DNA from: Azorinus chamasolen
Lineage: Eukaryota; Mollusca; Bivalvia; Cardiida; Solecurtidae
Assembly (NCBI GenBank): GCA_963576725.1
Contig: OY755239.1
Coordinates: 62,352,953 to 62,416,952 of the forward strand
Direction: 5' to 3'
Length of the DNA: 64,000 nucleotides
Of this stretch, positions 32,812 to 43,654 are shown one piece after another. Both the position numbers and the translations under genes were made by a program. The notes beneath the pieces are model-generated. The model searched no databases. It worked only from the letters and a program-made list of their open reading frames with translations, and was not told the origin of the DNA. The first letter of the stretch is position 1, and each line of letters begins with the position of its first letter.

Positions 32812-33060
32812 AACCCTTTTATCGCATAGAAATGCCTTTCAACACCTTAAACAGAGTAGACCCAGATCAAACGACACCTGTAGGAGTCCGCTTTGTTTGC
32901 TTATGATCTAATATAATCTGATTCTACAGTTTCTGAAGTTATGATCCCGACAAGCCGGACAGACGGACGAGCGGACAAACAGACAAACAATAGGACAGAA
33001 ATGGTGACTCCAGTATACCCCCCCCAAACTTCTTTAGTGGGGGTATGATAACCCCTAACT
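32812..33060 (+). mobile_element. TTAA-A fragment joined to a HINE II 3' end
   Basis: 32812-32935 is a TTAA-A left half (ACAGAGTAGACCCAGATCAA). 32936-33049 is only the HINE tail: GACAGACGGACGAGCGG microsatellite and the hairpin ATACCCCCCCAAACTTC with GTGGGGGTAT. Confidence 0.6.
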
Positions 33061-33107
33061 AGCCATTTTTTATGAATTACAATGCTTGAACAATTTAGAA
33101 TTTAATT

Positions 33108-33356
33108 TTAACCCTTCGCTTGCTGAATTCTAAAAACATTTCTCCTTCTTTACCCATGCTCTGTTGTATAATGACGCATATCTTCACTGTGTACAAGTAT
33201 TTCGCTGTGTAATCACTGCTGTGGAGTGCACTGGTTGCACAATCAATTTGTAAATAATGCAGACCCTGATGAGACAGCTCCTGCAGGAGCTGTCTCATCT
33301 GGGTCTTCACTATTTACAGGTAGGTAAATTGACGTGAATAGCAAGCGAAGGGTTAA
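33108..33356. mobile_element. TTAA-C MITE
   Basis: TTAACCCTTCGCTTGCTG to AGCAAGCGAAGGGTTAA. Core GCTCCTGCAGGAGC at 33277-33290. HINE II starts in its final TTAA. Confidence 0.9.
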
Positions 33357-34010
33357 CTAGAACTATCACTAAAGGTGATGGAATACCCTCCACTCAGCTG
33401 CCTTGATCGCAAATCAAACATAACCTTAACAGAATTGTCTGATTTTAAAAGGGCCCTAATTCTGTCAAAATGCTTGACAGAGTATTGTTATGTACTCTTG
33501 CCTACAGCTGAAGCTTGTGATGGTGAACAAGAGTTCAAATTTTCAAAGCTTTTTCTCAAATGGGTTATGTAGATAAGTGGACTTCAATAAAGACCTTATC
33601 AAAAATTGTAAGTTAAAAAGGGCCACAGTTCTGTTAAATCTTGACAGAGTTATGTACTCTTGCCTACAGATGAAGCTTGTGATGGTGAACAAGTGTGTAT
33701 GGTTTTCAAAGCTTTATCCCAAAGGGTCATGTAGTCTAGTGGAATTTAACAAAAACCTTAACCAAAAATTGTAAGTTAAAAAGGGCCATAATTCTGTCAA
33801 AATGCTTGACAGAGTTATGTACTTCTGCCTACAGATGAAGCTTCCGATGGTACGCAACTGTGTAAAGTTTCAAAGCTTTATCTCAAAGGGTTATGTAAAT
33901 AAGTGGACTTAACCAGATTGTGTCACGGACAAACAGACAGACCAACCGACCGACCAACACACTGACTCCTATATATACCCCCTCTCAAACTTTGCTTGCG
34001 GGGGTATAAT
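33354..34010 (+). mobile_element. HINE II, short copy
   Basis: AACTAGAACTATCACTAAAG start with a decayed motif ATACCCTCCAC. Three to four units of CTTGCCTACAGATGAAGCTT / CAAAGCTTTATCTCAAAGGG, then GACCAACCGACC, then a hairpin ending GCGGGGGTAT. Relatives of the unit occur at 52760-53100 and 62800-63470. Confidence 0.75.
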
Positions 34011-34700
34011 AAAAGGGTCACATATTAATTCCTGCAAGCATACATGTATATTGAAACTTGCCCAGGAAAAAACAGTTTTCAAATTTTCACTACAACCAAA
34101 TATTATTTTGATAACTAGACCCACTCTTGACCGTGGCCATGTTCAAATTACATGTATACAGTCATGTATAATGGCTTCAACAATTTGAAAATAAGGTCAT
34201 CATTGGAATAATTTCTACAAATTTTATTAAAATTAGAAAATTTATCGAAATTAGGCCAAAGGTGATAGACAAGGCAAGCATAAGAGATGTTTCTATTGGT
34301 TACCATGGCAATAATAGTTCCGTACTTAATGCAATTCTTTCAACAACTTCTGTGGAGGACCATTCATGACACATTGCTGGAAGGTGTCATCAACATTAAT
34401 TGAGCAGAGATGTCACTTGAATCAAAACAGATGAGTGAACAAAGAACTGGCACTGCTTCCTTTCGCATGTTATTCAATTAAGTTAAAATACAATGTATAA
34501 AAAAACAGAAGCATTTAAAGGAACATGTGTCACCTTCCAGCAGAAATGTGACAAGAGGATGATGCCAAAAGTGTGGTAGGCAGCCAGATGACAGCATGAG
34601 AAGTGATCACCAAATGTCGCCTTGCTAAAGCAGGTGACATAAATTATGTTGCTAATTCACTTATTCTGTTGACATTTGTCTGATGTTTTCACATTTGGCA
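34011..34700. other. Low-structure stretch with a HINE V-like remnant
   Basis: 34516-34640 has AGGAACATGTGTCACCTTCC and, at the far side, AAGCAGGTGACAT, a decayed HINE V pair. The rest (including CTAGACCCACTCTTGACCG) is unassigned. Confidence 0.4.
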
Positions 34701-34704
34701 ACTT

Positions 34705-34915
34705 AACACTTTCAACGTTTACCCTGGTACACATGAGTACTCCCACTTATAAACAGCATAGACCCAGATCAAAAGGCTCCTACAGGAGCCCCCTGATCAG
34801 GGTCTGCATGTCCTAGAGGAGCCCCCTGATCAGGGTCTGCATGTCCTAGAGGAGCCCCCTGATCTGGGTCTGCATGTTTGCCATTCACAATCATTTGGCA
34901 AGTTTAATCCTTTCC
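34705..34915. mobile_element. TTAA-D MITE with triplicated right arm
   Basis: TTAACACTTTCAACGTTTAC start. After the core GCTCCTACAGGAGC, the arm GGAGCCCCCTGATCAGGGTC with TGCATGTCCTAGA repeats three times (34785-34885). Confidence 0.75.
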
Positions 34916-35088
34916 TTCATATAAACATGTTTTCCATAGAGTTAAACCCAGATCAGATGGTTCCTATAGGAGCCATCTGATCAGGGTCTGCTCTGTTTGC
35001 TAATGAAATTTGATATATGTAATTATATAACAGGGCTTAGGTAAAGAAGGAGAAATGTGTTTTTAAAATTCAGCAAGAGAAGGGTTAA
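34912..35088. mobile_element. Chimeric MITE: TTAA-A left, TTAA-C right
   Basis: The left end TTAATCCTTTCCTTCATA and the core GATCAGATGGTTCCTATAGG are TTAA-A. From about 35007 the sequence ATATGTAATTATATAACAGG to GCAAGAGAAGGGTTAA is the TTAA-C right end. Confidence 0.75.
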
Positions 35089-36918
35089 CAAGAGGGCCAT
35101 GAGGCCCTGAAGCGCTCACCTGAGATACCCCAGGGACGGGGCCATCATTTGTACAACCTTGGTAGAGAACCACAAGGCAAAGCAGTATGCCATTAATTAA
35201 AGGTCCAAGCCTTATGGTTTCAGAGAAAAATGATATAGTTTTCCCATGAAAACTGATAGGCCAGGGCCAAGTTTCGCCCAGAGGTCATGGTTGTAAGTTG
35301 AACAATCTTGGCAGAGGACCACAAGCCAAAGCTACATGCCAAATATCAAAGGTCTAGGCCTTACAGTTTCAGAGAAGAAGATTTTTAAAGATTTTCCTAT
35401 GAAAAACTGATAAGCCCTTGGGCAGGGCCATTTTTGGCCCGTGGTCATAATATGAACAATCTTTGTAGAGGACCATTAGATCATGCTACATACCAACTAT
35501 CAAAGGTCTAGGCCTTACAGTTTCAGAGAAGAAGAATGTTAAAGAATTTCCTATGAAAAACTGATAAGCCCTTGGGCGGGGCCATTTTTGGCCCGGGGGT
35601 CATAATTTGAACAGTATTTGTAGAGGACAATTAGATCATGCTACATACCAACTATCAAAGGTCTAGGCCTTACAGTTTCAGAGAAGAAGAATGTTAAAGA
35701 ATTTCCTATGAAAAACTGATAAGCCCTTGGGCGGGGCCATTTTTGGCCCGGGGGTCATAATTTGAACAGTATTTGTAGAGGACAATTAGATCATGCTACA
35801 TGCCAAATATCAAAGGTCTAGGCCTTACAGTTTCAGAGAAGAAGATTTTTTAAGATGTTCCTATGAAAAACTGATAAGCACTTGGGCGGGGCCATTTTTG
35901 GCCCGGGGGTCATAATTTGAACAGTCTTTGTAGAGGACCACCGGATCATGCCACATGCCAAATATCAAAGGTCTAGGCCTTACAGTTTCAGAGAAGAAGA
36001 TTTTTAAAGATTTTCCTACGAAAAACTGATAAGCCCTTGGGCGGGGCCATTTTTGGCCCGGGGGTCATAATTTGAACAATCTTTGTAGAGGACCATTAGA
36101 TCATGCTACATGCCAAATATCAAAGGTCTAGGCCTTACAGTTTCAGAGAAGAAGATTTTTATAGATTTTCCTACGAAAAACTGATAAGCCATTGGGCGGG
36201 GCCATTTTTGGCCCGGGGGTCATAATTTGAACAATCTTTGTAGAGAACCATAAGATCATGCTACATGCCAAATATCAAAGATCTAGGCCTTACAATTTCA
36301 GAGAAGAAGATTTTTAAAGATTTTCCTTTGAAAAACTGACAAGCCCTTGGGCTGGGCCATTTTTGGCCCGGGGGTCATAATTTGAACAATTTTTGTAGAG
36401 GACCATTAGATCATGCTACACGCCAAATATCAATGGTCTAGGCCTTACATTTTCAGAGAAGAAGAATGTTAAAGAGTTTCCTATGAAAAACTGATAAGCC
36501 CTTGGGCGGGGCCATTTTTGGCCCGGGGGTCATAATTTGAACAATTTTTGTAGAGGACCATTAGATCATGCTACATGCCAAATATCAAAGGTCTAGGCCT
36601 TACAGTTTCAGAGAAGAAGATTTTTAAAGATTTTCCTATGAAAAACTGATAAGCCCTTGGGCGGGGCCATTTTTGGCCCGGGGGTCATAATGTGAACAAC
36701 GTTTCGTTCCCCCTAGCCACTGATGCTTCTGACAAAATTTGGTTAAAATCGGGTCAGCAGTTTCAGAGGAGATGTCGTTTGAAAATGTGGACGGACACCG
36801 GACGACGGACGCCGGACGGACGCCGGACGCCGGACGCCGGACACCGGACGCCGGACGCCGGACGACGGACAAATAGCGGTCACAATAGCTCATCCTGAGC
36901 CTTCGGCTCAGGTGAGCT
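35088..36918 (+). mobile_element. HINE IV, CACCTGAG variant
   Basis: Starts AACAAGAGGGCCATGAGGCC. The 5' motif GCTCACCTGAG (35114-35124) is complementary to CTCAGGTGAGC (36907-36917). About nine to ten units of roughly 165 bp follow (TTGGGCGGGGCCATTTTTGG, AAGGTCTAGGCCTTACAGTT). The microsatellite is GGACGCC/GGACGAC type (36788-36870). Confidence 0.9.
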
Positions 36919-37008
36919 AAAAAGTGATCACAACATAGGGTTTGGTGGAGAAATAAACAAGTTTTATTCTTCAAAATAGTTCATTTCACGCATCTTGTCT
37001 GGACCTCT
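36919..37008. mobile_element. HP-1 right half
   Basis: GTGATCACAACATAGGGTTT, GGTGGAGAAATAAACAAG and CTTGTCTGGACCTCTG. The left half is absent. Confidence 0.6.
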
Positions 37009-37010
37009 GC

Positions 37011-37259
37011 TTAACCCTTTCCCTGTTTTATGTTTATTACAAATTTCAATACCTACTGACTATTCATGGACAAAAAGGTTATAATGAAATATGGAAGGTG
37101 GAACATTGTAGCCATTTTAGAAAGTAAAGACACAGATCTTTGAAATTCTATTAGCAAACAGAGTAGACCCTGATCAGATGGCTCCTCTAGGAGCCGTCTG
37201 ATCTGGGTCTGCTGTTTGTAGATGCGTGAAAACACGTTTATATGAGGGAAAGGGTTTAA
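37011..37259. mobile_element. TTAA-A MITE
   Basis: TTAACCCTTTCCCTGTTTTA to GAGGGAAAGGGTTTAA. Core GATGGCTCCTCTAGGAGCCG. Confidence 0.85.
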
Positions 37260-37700
37260 ACCTGAATTATCGTACTCGTCTATATAATTACATGTACCGG
37301 TATATATTTTCATAACCAATCACAGCAGTCCCTAATTAAATGGCTCCAACAGGAGCTGTTTGATATAGATCTACTCCGTTCACAAAAGGCTATCAGGTAA
37401 AGGGTTAACCCTTTCCTTCAAATAAACATGTTTTCACACAGTTGCAAACAGTGTAGACCCAGATCATTTGGGTATACAGATCAACAGATAAATGTGTGTA
37501 CTCAGATACCGGTGTACTAAAATCCATCATTTCTCATCAAACCCTATGTTGTTACCACTCTTTATTTCGAAACATCCCTTTGAGATGATTCTAAAAAGTG
37601 ATCACATTATAGGGTTTGGTGGAGAAATAAAGGAGCAATTCTTCAAAATGTTATAATTTACGCTTATATTATCTGAACCTCTGCACGTGATATATCAACC
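37260..37700. mobile_element. TTAA-A fragments and an HP-1 element
   Basis: 37313-37408 is a TTAA-A right half ending GGTAAAGGGTTAA. 37405-37470 starts another. 37490-37690 is HP-1 (CATCAAACCCTATGTTGTTA, GGGTTTGGTGGAGAAATAAA). Confidence 0.6.
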
Positions 37701-37701
37701 C

Positions 37702-37928
37702 CTAAATTTCCTCCATAAATATGCCTTTCTACGCCTCTGTAACAGTCACTTCTTGAAACCATTGTGATAAATAGAGCATTTGCTCCATAGGAGCGAGCAA
37801 ATGCTTTATTCCTTTACAATGCTTTCAATAATACACTAAAGTTTTCCATTTCTCTAGTAAAGGCTCCTTTTCGGTAGATTTCTTCAAAGAGGTTGGGCCT
37901 AAAAATAGCCTATGAGGGAATGGGTTAA
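37702..37928. mobile_element. TTAA-B MITE
   Basis: CCTAAATTTCCTCCATAAAT to GAGGGAATGGGTTAA. Centre GCATTTGCTCCATAGGAGCG. A TTAA-A right half follows (37930-38065). Confidence 0.75.
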
Positions 37929-38065
37929 TAAGAAAAATTAGAATCCATATTCTTCTATAAGCAAATAGATTAGACCCTGATCAGATAGCTGCTACAGGAG
38001 CCCTCTAATCTGGGTCTACTCTGTTTACAAAGGCATTGAAAAGGTGTTTGTATCAGGTAAAAGGT

Positions 38066-38398
38066 GAATTACAATAATGCATCCTTTGTCTTAATTCTTC
38101 CAATTAGCCAAGTATTGTTTTTTGTTGTTTGTTGGTGTGTTTTTTTTTCAATTAGACACTTCATAGTTGTAATGATTATTGTCATTATTGTTATTTCATC
38201 CTGAATCTTAACCTTTAATCATGACGAATTTTCAAATTGAAACGATCCATCAGTGTTTTACGATGGAGTCCATTCAGCATGAAAGGTTACAATTTGAAGG
38301 ACAATTTCGAACGATAAACCTTCTCTAGGAACCCTCTGATCTTGGTCTACACTCTTAGTATATGCCAGGACACTAATTTCTTGCAGATAAAGGGTTCA
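38066..38398. other. Intronic stretch, little recognised
   Basis: T-rich (38110-38200), with a weak TTAA-D-like piece (GTTTTACGATGGAGTCCATT) near 38255. No coding frame. Confidence 0.4.
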
Positions 38399-38600
38399 CC
38401 CATTCCTTCATATTGACGCCTCTGTAACAGTCACTTTCTGAAACCATTGTGATAAATAGAGCATTAATTTTGCTCCATTGGAGCAAATGCTCTATTTATC
38501 ACAATGGTTTCAAAACTACACAATTCAAAAGTTTGGTTTTCTCTAGTATATGCTCCTTTTTTGTAGATTTATTCAAAGAGGTTGGGTCTAAAATTAGACT
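38399..38600. mobile_element. TTAA-B MITE, right end lost
   Basis: CACCCATTCCTTCATATTGA to AAAATTAGACTATTTACTG. Palindrome centre GCTCCATTGGAGC. Confidence 0.75.
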
Positions 38601-38654
38601 ATTTACTGAAAAACCGCAAACCGATATTACTTTTATTCAATCAAAATTTTGAGA

Positions 38655-39191
38655 CTACCAAGTGTCAAACAGCTTTGATCCTGATGAAACACGAGTTACT
38701 CTGTGTCTCATCAATAGGAGCTGTCTGATCAGGGTCTGCTCGGTTTGCTTATGAAATTATAATAGATCTGACTCTACTGTCAGAGTTTCTTCCAATACCT
38801 CAATATTCTATGTAGAATGTACACATAATAATATGCCATTATAAACAAGAGTGTTCGGAGGAACACATGTGTCACCTGCTCGCAGCCGACACAAAAACTT
38901 ATTGTTAATATGAAAAAGGGGAATAACTCAAAAAATATTGATGCTAGAGTTGTCACCAGGCCCTTGTGCATGACACTTCCTCTCATTATGCTTGTTCCAT
39001 GTGTGACATTTGAAAGCTGTATAATGATTAGTTTATAAATGACAGCCAAAAAAAGAAAGTGTGACAGACAGACAGACAGACGACGGAAAAGTGATCCCTA
39101 AGTGACACACTGCCTCTCGGCAGGTGACACAAAAATTAGCCAACATGATGTTATTATTTCTTACATGTATATTCAACAGAGAAAGGGTTAA
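38655..39191. mobile_element. TTAA-E/TTAA-A composite split by HINE V
   Basis: 38655-38720 is a TTAA-E core (AACAGCTTTGATCCTGATGA). 38721-38844 is the TTAA-A right half in family order. HINE V follows (38845-39131), then the TTAA-A end ATTAGCCAACATGATGTTAT to GAAAGGGTTAA. Confidence 0.6.
38845..39131 (+). mobile_element. HINE V, short copy
   Basis: ACAAGAGTGTTCGGAGGAAC to CAGGTGACAC, very similar to the 5968 copy, including GTGATCCCTAAGTGACACAC. The microsatellite is reduced to GACAGACAGACAGACGAC. Confidence 0.8.
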
Positions 39192-39289
39192 AAAAGAATA
39201 CCAGTAGGAGAACAGATCCTTGCCAACAATAATTACTTCAGAGCAAAGAGTAAGGTGTAATTTGGTATGTACAAACCAAACAACAAAAT

Positions 39290-39366
39290 TCGAGGGCTTG
39301 GTGCAAAACTATTCTAACTCCTTCACTTTGTGAAGGAGTTAGAATAGTTTTGCACCAAGCCCTCGA
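39290..39366. mobile_element. 77-bp near-perfect hairpin element
   Basis: Arms of 37 bp (TCGAGGGCTTGGTGCAAAAC ... CTCCTTCAC and exact complement) around a TTT loop. A second complete 77-bp copy is at 40491-40567 with loop AAA. Partial copies are at 20449 and 45994. Confidence 0.9.
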
Positions 39367-39749
39367 AATGTAATTTAAAGTTCATTTGTGAGCACAAACA
39401 CACGCACATGGTTTTTATTGTTACAAAACTGATCGCTATAAGGAAAGAGTTAAATTGAATAAATGTAATTGAATTAAAATTTGCGTCTTGAGAACATCTA
39501 CAAATATTGCCATTTGCTTCAATTCTCATACTGCGCTGTTTGTAAATTTATGTCGCAGACATTATCCGAGCGTCAACCAGCTTAAGTCCAGATGAGTTGC
39601 TGAGTTGCTCAGCATTTCATAAGGATCCAAACTATTTCATCAGGATCCAAACTGTTTGTAAAATTCTCATACATTCTTCCTTAGTGTTCAAAAGGTTAGT
39701 CTATAATTCATTGTGAATGTCATCCATGGTGCAGCTGAAAGTAAGTTAA

Positions 39750-39968
39750 TTAACCCTCAGATTGCGGGGGAAACAAGTGCACTGTCATTTACAAACAGTG
39801 TAGACACAGATCAGCGGGCTCCTAGAGGAGCCCTCTGATCAAAGTCTGCACTGTTTGTCATTCATATTCCTCTTTCAAATTATATATTTTTTTTATTTTG
39901 AATGGACTCTTTCGTTAAACATTATGATGGACCATTCCATATTGAAAATTTAGCATTTAAAGAGTTAG
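39750..39968. mobile_element. TTAA-D MITE
   Basis: TTAACCCTCAGATTGCGG to GCATTTAAAGAGTTA. Core GGGCTCCTAGAGGAGCCC with arms AAACAGTGTAGAC. Confidence 0.75.
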
Positions 39969-40006
39969 AGAGGAACCAATTGTTTCTAAAATCACTCTTT
40001 ACTTCC

Positions 40007-40210
40007 TTAACCTTCCGCACTTGAAGCAAATGTTGTCTGCAAATATTGTCACCTGCTTCAATTCTAAAATTTGTCGTTCTTCAATTTCTTTTCAATTATA
40101 GAGTCAGAGTGACAAACAGTTTGGATCCTGATGAGACGCCGAGTTACCGAGGATCCAAACCCTTTACAAAAGTTATCACAAGAGTCGCCAGCAGAGTACT
40201 AATGATTAAC
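40007..40210. mobile_element. TTAA-E MITE
   Basis: TTAACCTTCCGCACTTG to GCAGAGTACTAATGATTAA. Core CAGTTTGGATCCTGATGAGA with GAGGATCCAAACC. Confidence 0.7.
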
Positions 40211-40466
40211 AGGAGATAAGGAAAAGTTAGCTCCAATTTACGCTGGCAGTGAATTTGTGCTGACTTCCTTGAGGCAATAATTTATTCTAGTAAACAAGAA
40301 AGCTCTGTCACGGAAATAAACTGCACTTGGATACTAAGCACATAGAGCAGACCTTGAAAACATTGAAGTAACTAGAAGTCATCCAGTTGGAAATGCCAAA
40401 CCTGATCATGATTTGTAGTTGGTGAAGAATTTCAAAATGACTTCTCCTAAAACATTTCTTGTGTGC

Positions 40467-40796
40467 TTAACCTTTTCCCTGTTCAACATTTCGAGGGCTT
40501 GGTGCAAAACTATTATAACTCCTTCACAAAGTGAAGGAGTTAGAATAGTTTTGCACCAAGCCCTCGATTTATTCTAAATTTCAATACCTACTGACTATTC
40601 ACGGATAAAATAGTTATAATGCAAGATGGAAGGTGGAACATTGTAGCCATTACAGTAGAAACTAAAGACAGATCTTTCAAATTTCATTGGCAAACAGAGC
40701 AGACGCTGATCAGACGGCTCCTATAGGAGCTGTCTGATCTGGGTCTACTCTGTTCCCAAATGCATGAAATTGCGTTTATATGAGGGAAAGGGTTAA
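40467..40796. mobile_element. TTAA-A MITE containing the 77-bp hairpin
   Basis: TTAACCTTTTCCCTGTTCAA to GAGGGAAAGGGTTAA. The hairpin (40491-40567) splits the family sequence GTTC-ATGTTTATTCTAAATT. Core GCTCCTATAGGAGC at 40717-40730. Confidence 0.85.
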
Positions 40797-40961
40797 ATTG
40801 TCAAAATCATTCTTTCACTTTCTGAGATTTTCACAAGCTTTTGAGATTTGAGAAATTTTTAATTAAGCATCCAACAGCATGGATCCTGATGAGACACAGA
40901 CTTATTCATCTGGATTGAAGCTTTTTACAAAATCCGGTTAGGTCATGCTTAGCAGGCTGTT

Positions 40962-41164
40962 TTAACCCATTACCTCATAGGCTTTTTTTTAGATACAACC
41001 TCTTTGAATAAATCTACCGAAAATGAGCATTAACTAGAGAAAAGGAAAATGTTAGAATTGTGTAGTTTGAAACCATTGTGATAAATAGAGCATTTGCTCC
41101 TATGGTTTCACAAAGTGACTTTTACAGAGTCGTCAAAAGTCGTCAATATGAGGGAATGGGTTAA
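40962..41164. mobile_element. TTAA-B MITE with deleted right arm
   Basis: TTAACCCATTACCTCATAGG to GAGGGAATGGGTTAA. After GCATTTGCTCCTAT it jumps directly to GGTTTCACAAAGTG. Shares TTAA with the next copy. Confidence 0.8.
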
Positions 41165-41410
41165 ACCTTTCCTCCATGATTATTTATGCAAGAAATAATG
41201 ACATCATGAATATTAATGAGACTAATGTGTTACAATAGCACATGGACACAAAAGGTTTTGGCCATGGTAGAAACTGTAGAATCGTATCTATATTATATCA
41301 AAAGCAAACAGAGCAGACCCTGATCAGACAGTTCCTATACGAGCCATCTGATCTGGGTCTACTCTGTTTGCAAAGGCATAGAAAGGGGTATTTATGGAAT
41401 AAAGGTTTAA
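41161..41410. mobile_element. TTAA-A MITE, full copy
   Basis: TTAAACCTTTCCTCC to GGAATAAAGGTTTAA. Contains ATCTATATTATATCAAAAGC and the core CAGACAGTTCCTATACGAGC. It was used as the reference for the copies split by HINEs. Confidence 0.8.
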
Positions 41411-41477
41411 AGACATGCATTGTCAGATCATGACATCAGATCAGATTTAAAATGTCAATGGGTACAATATAGTCGGA

Positions 41478-41935
41478 CATTTGCCCTCCAGGACATTTTG
41501 GGCTTGGGCGGATATTTGCCCCCCCCCTACTGTTTTGGTTTGGGCAGACATTTGCCCCCCTGTTATTTTCAACTGGACAGACATTTACCCTTTTCAATTT
41601 TTGCCTGCCTTACACATTACAAATATTGTCAACACCATGACATATTTTAACTGTTTATGTGCATTTGTTGAGCCAAACGTACCGTATTACTCTGGAGTTC
41701 CTACAACTTGTTTCACCATTTTTCCAAACAGAAAAGGTTGGAAGTGTCATCCAGATTTGGCTCAACAGCACATAAAAAGCTAAAATGTCATGGTGTCTAT
41801 TATATTTGTAATGACATTTTGTAAGGGGGTCAAAAATTGAAGGGGGCAAATGCCCCCCCCCCCCCCCCCATCAAAAATACAAGTGGGTGGGCAAATGTCC
41901 GCCCAAGCCAAAATAGGGGGCAAAGGTCAGGGGAC
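41478..41935. mobile_element. Inverted-repeat (foldback) element with C/G runs
   Basis: The outer arms carry GGGCTTGGGCGGATATTTGC with CCCCCCC on the left and GGCAAATGTCCGCCCAAGCC on the right. The inner arms (CATGACATATTTTAACTG, GTGCATTTGTTGAGCCAAA) pair with TTTGGCTCAACAGCACATAA and AGCTAAAATGTCATG, so the whole segment folds back on itself. Open frames in it are not genes. Confidence 0.7.
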
Positions 41936-42070
41936 TAAATGTCCTAGAATCCAATGTGTCAAACACTGGTTCTGGTGACGTGACATCAAGTAGCATGGCA
42001 TCTCATCTGCATCAAAACTGTTTGCAAACTTTGGTAAATACAGAGCAACAGACAAAGGCACATATACAAA

Positions 42071-42263
42071 TATAGTAAAAACCCTCTAATGCGACCACCA
42101 AAACGGGGCATAATTCAGTGTCAAAGGCAGGTGGTAGCTTAATGCAGGACGAATGTTATGCAGAAAGCTCTGCATAACTTTTGTCCTGCATTAAGCAACC
42201 ACCTGCTTATGAAGACAGCCATGCTTGTTCATTAAGTGGTCGCATTAGAGGGGTTTTACAGTA
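42071..42263. mobile_element. TA-1 MITE
   Basis: TATAGTAAAAACCCTCTAAT to GAGGGGTTTTACAGTA. Arms GGCAGGTGGTAGCTTAATGC and complement; the centre is collapsed to AGAAAGCTCTGCAT. A degraded HP-1 copy follows (42275-42360) up to the FOCAD donor. Confidence 0.85.
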
Positions 42264-42368
42264 CTAAAATCATCTATTCTCCACCAAACCTTATGTTACT
42301 ACCATTCTTTAGAATCCTCTATTGGAATCATTTCTAAAGTGAGGTTTGAAGTGATGGAAAAATCCTAC

Positions 42369-42514
42369 CTTGTCAGCTGGTTTTGCAGACTGGTCAGCCA
42401 TCGGGATAGGCGACTGGTATCTGACCGCAGCTGATTGACCAACAAGACACTGGTCTGGAGGCTATAGATCTCCTCAGACAATTGATCAGTCTCATCCTTG
42501 GCATTGCTCACATC
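42369..42514 (-). CDS. FOCAD: Focadhesin homologue, internal exon (third in window)
   Basis: A 146-nt exon, starting in phase 0 and ending with two bases (AG) of a serine codon. The acceptor is TTTGTTTTCAG and the donor AAG|GTAGGA. The product includes DETDQLSEEIYSLQ and SDTSRLSRWLTSLQNQL. Recalled human FOCAD has SSAASDWLASVESLL at the matching place (about residues 428-442), and the number of residues between this point and the flanking exons agrees with the human protein. Introns of 16.5 and 17.2 kb flank it. A degraded HP-1 hairpin element ends within about ten bases of its donor. Confidence 0.85.
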
Positions 42515-43129
42515 CTGAAAACAAACATTGTCAAAAAAGCTATGAAAACAAAATGGACCAAAACTGATATACCTGTATGCAAAACGTAAAGACCTTACTC
42601 AGAGGAGAGCACAAAGAGGAGATCCTTGTCTACATAGTATGTATGTGGTAAAACGTAAAAACCCCATTCAGAGGAGAGCTCAAGGAGGAGGTAAGTGTCT
42701 ATATTTTAAGCTACTATGAGAAGTGTGTTACACTTTTAATACCTTAGCTCATGAACAGACTCCATAAAACCGAGTCTGTAATTTTCCCTTTTTGCATTGC
42801 AGCTTTTGCTTTCAAAGTGCTTGTGTGGCAGCTGTAAGACATGGCTCCGTACTTCACTCAGTGTTTTCTAGTCCTTCATGATCATGAATTTCAATGCTTA
42901 GCACTGCCTAAGCTGGTGCTATGGGGCATGAGCAGTGATACACATTTAATAACTGCTGATGAACAGACTCAATAAAACTGAGTCTGCAATTTTCTTTTTT
43001 CGTAAGCTTTTGCTTTCGATTAAAGGATATGCTACTTTCAGAATTTTACCAGTATAAGTAATTCTTATAGAAACACACCTACCAATGAAAATGTAACACT
43101 TTGCTTCAAATCAACATATGCATTCAACC
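42515..43129. other. Intronic stretch with a twice-repeated hairpin motif
   Basis: AACAGACTCCATAAAACCG/AGTCTGTAATTTTC (about 42750) recurs as AACAGACTCAATAAAACTG/AGTCTGCAATTTTC (about 42960), a small CAGACTC-GAGTCTG stem. Nothing else was recognised and no exon. Confidence 0.5.
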
Positions 43130-43359
43130 TTAACCCATTCCCTCATATTGACGACTTTTGAAGACTCTGTAAAAGTCACTTTGTGAAACCATTGTGATAA
43201 ATAGAGCATTTGCTCCTATAGGAGCAAATGCTCTATTTATCACAATGGTTTCAAAACTACACAATTCTAAAATTTTCCTTATTTCTAGTTAATACTCCTT
43301 TTCGGTATATTTATTCAAAGAGGCTGTATCTAAAAATAGCCTATGAGGTAATGGGTTAA
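43130..43359. mobile_element. TTAA-B MITE, near-intact
   Basis: TTAACCCATTCCCTC to GAGGTAATGGGTTAA. Long perfect palindrome, arms ACCATTGTGATAAATAGAGC, around GCTCCTATAGGAGC (about 43211-43224). TTAA-A fragments follow to about 43615. Confidence 0.9.
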
Positions 43360-43654
43360 CCATTCACTTGAAGAATATTCATGATGTCATTATTTCTGAC
43401 ATGAATATTCCAAGGAGTAATGGGTTAATTGAATTTTTTTAATGGCATTTGAACACAGGAACTTTGAGCCATGGCAGAAACTGTAGAATCAGATCTGTAT
43501 TATTCCATAGGGCAAACCCAGCAGATCCTGATCAGACGGTTCCAACAGATGTTGACAGATCTTGTTCTTCTTTGTTTGCCGAAGTTTCAAAAGGCGTCTC
43601 TATCAGATAAAGTGTTTCAACATGGTTTTCTGCTGCAATGTTAACCCTTTCCAA

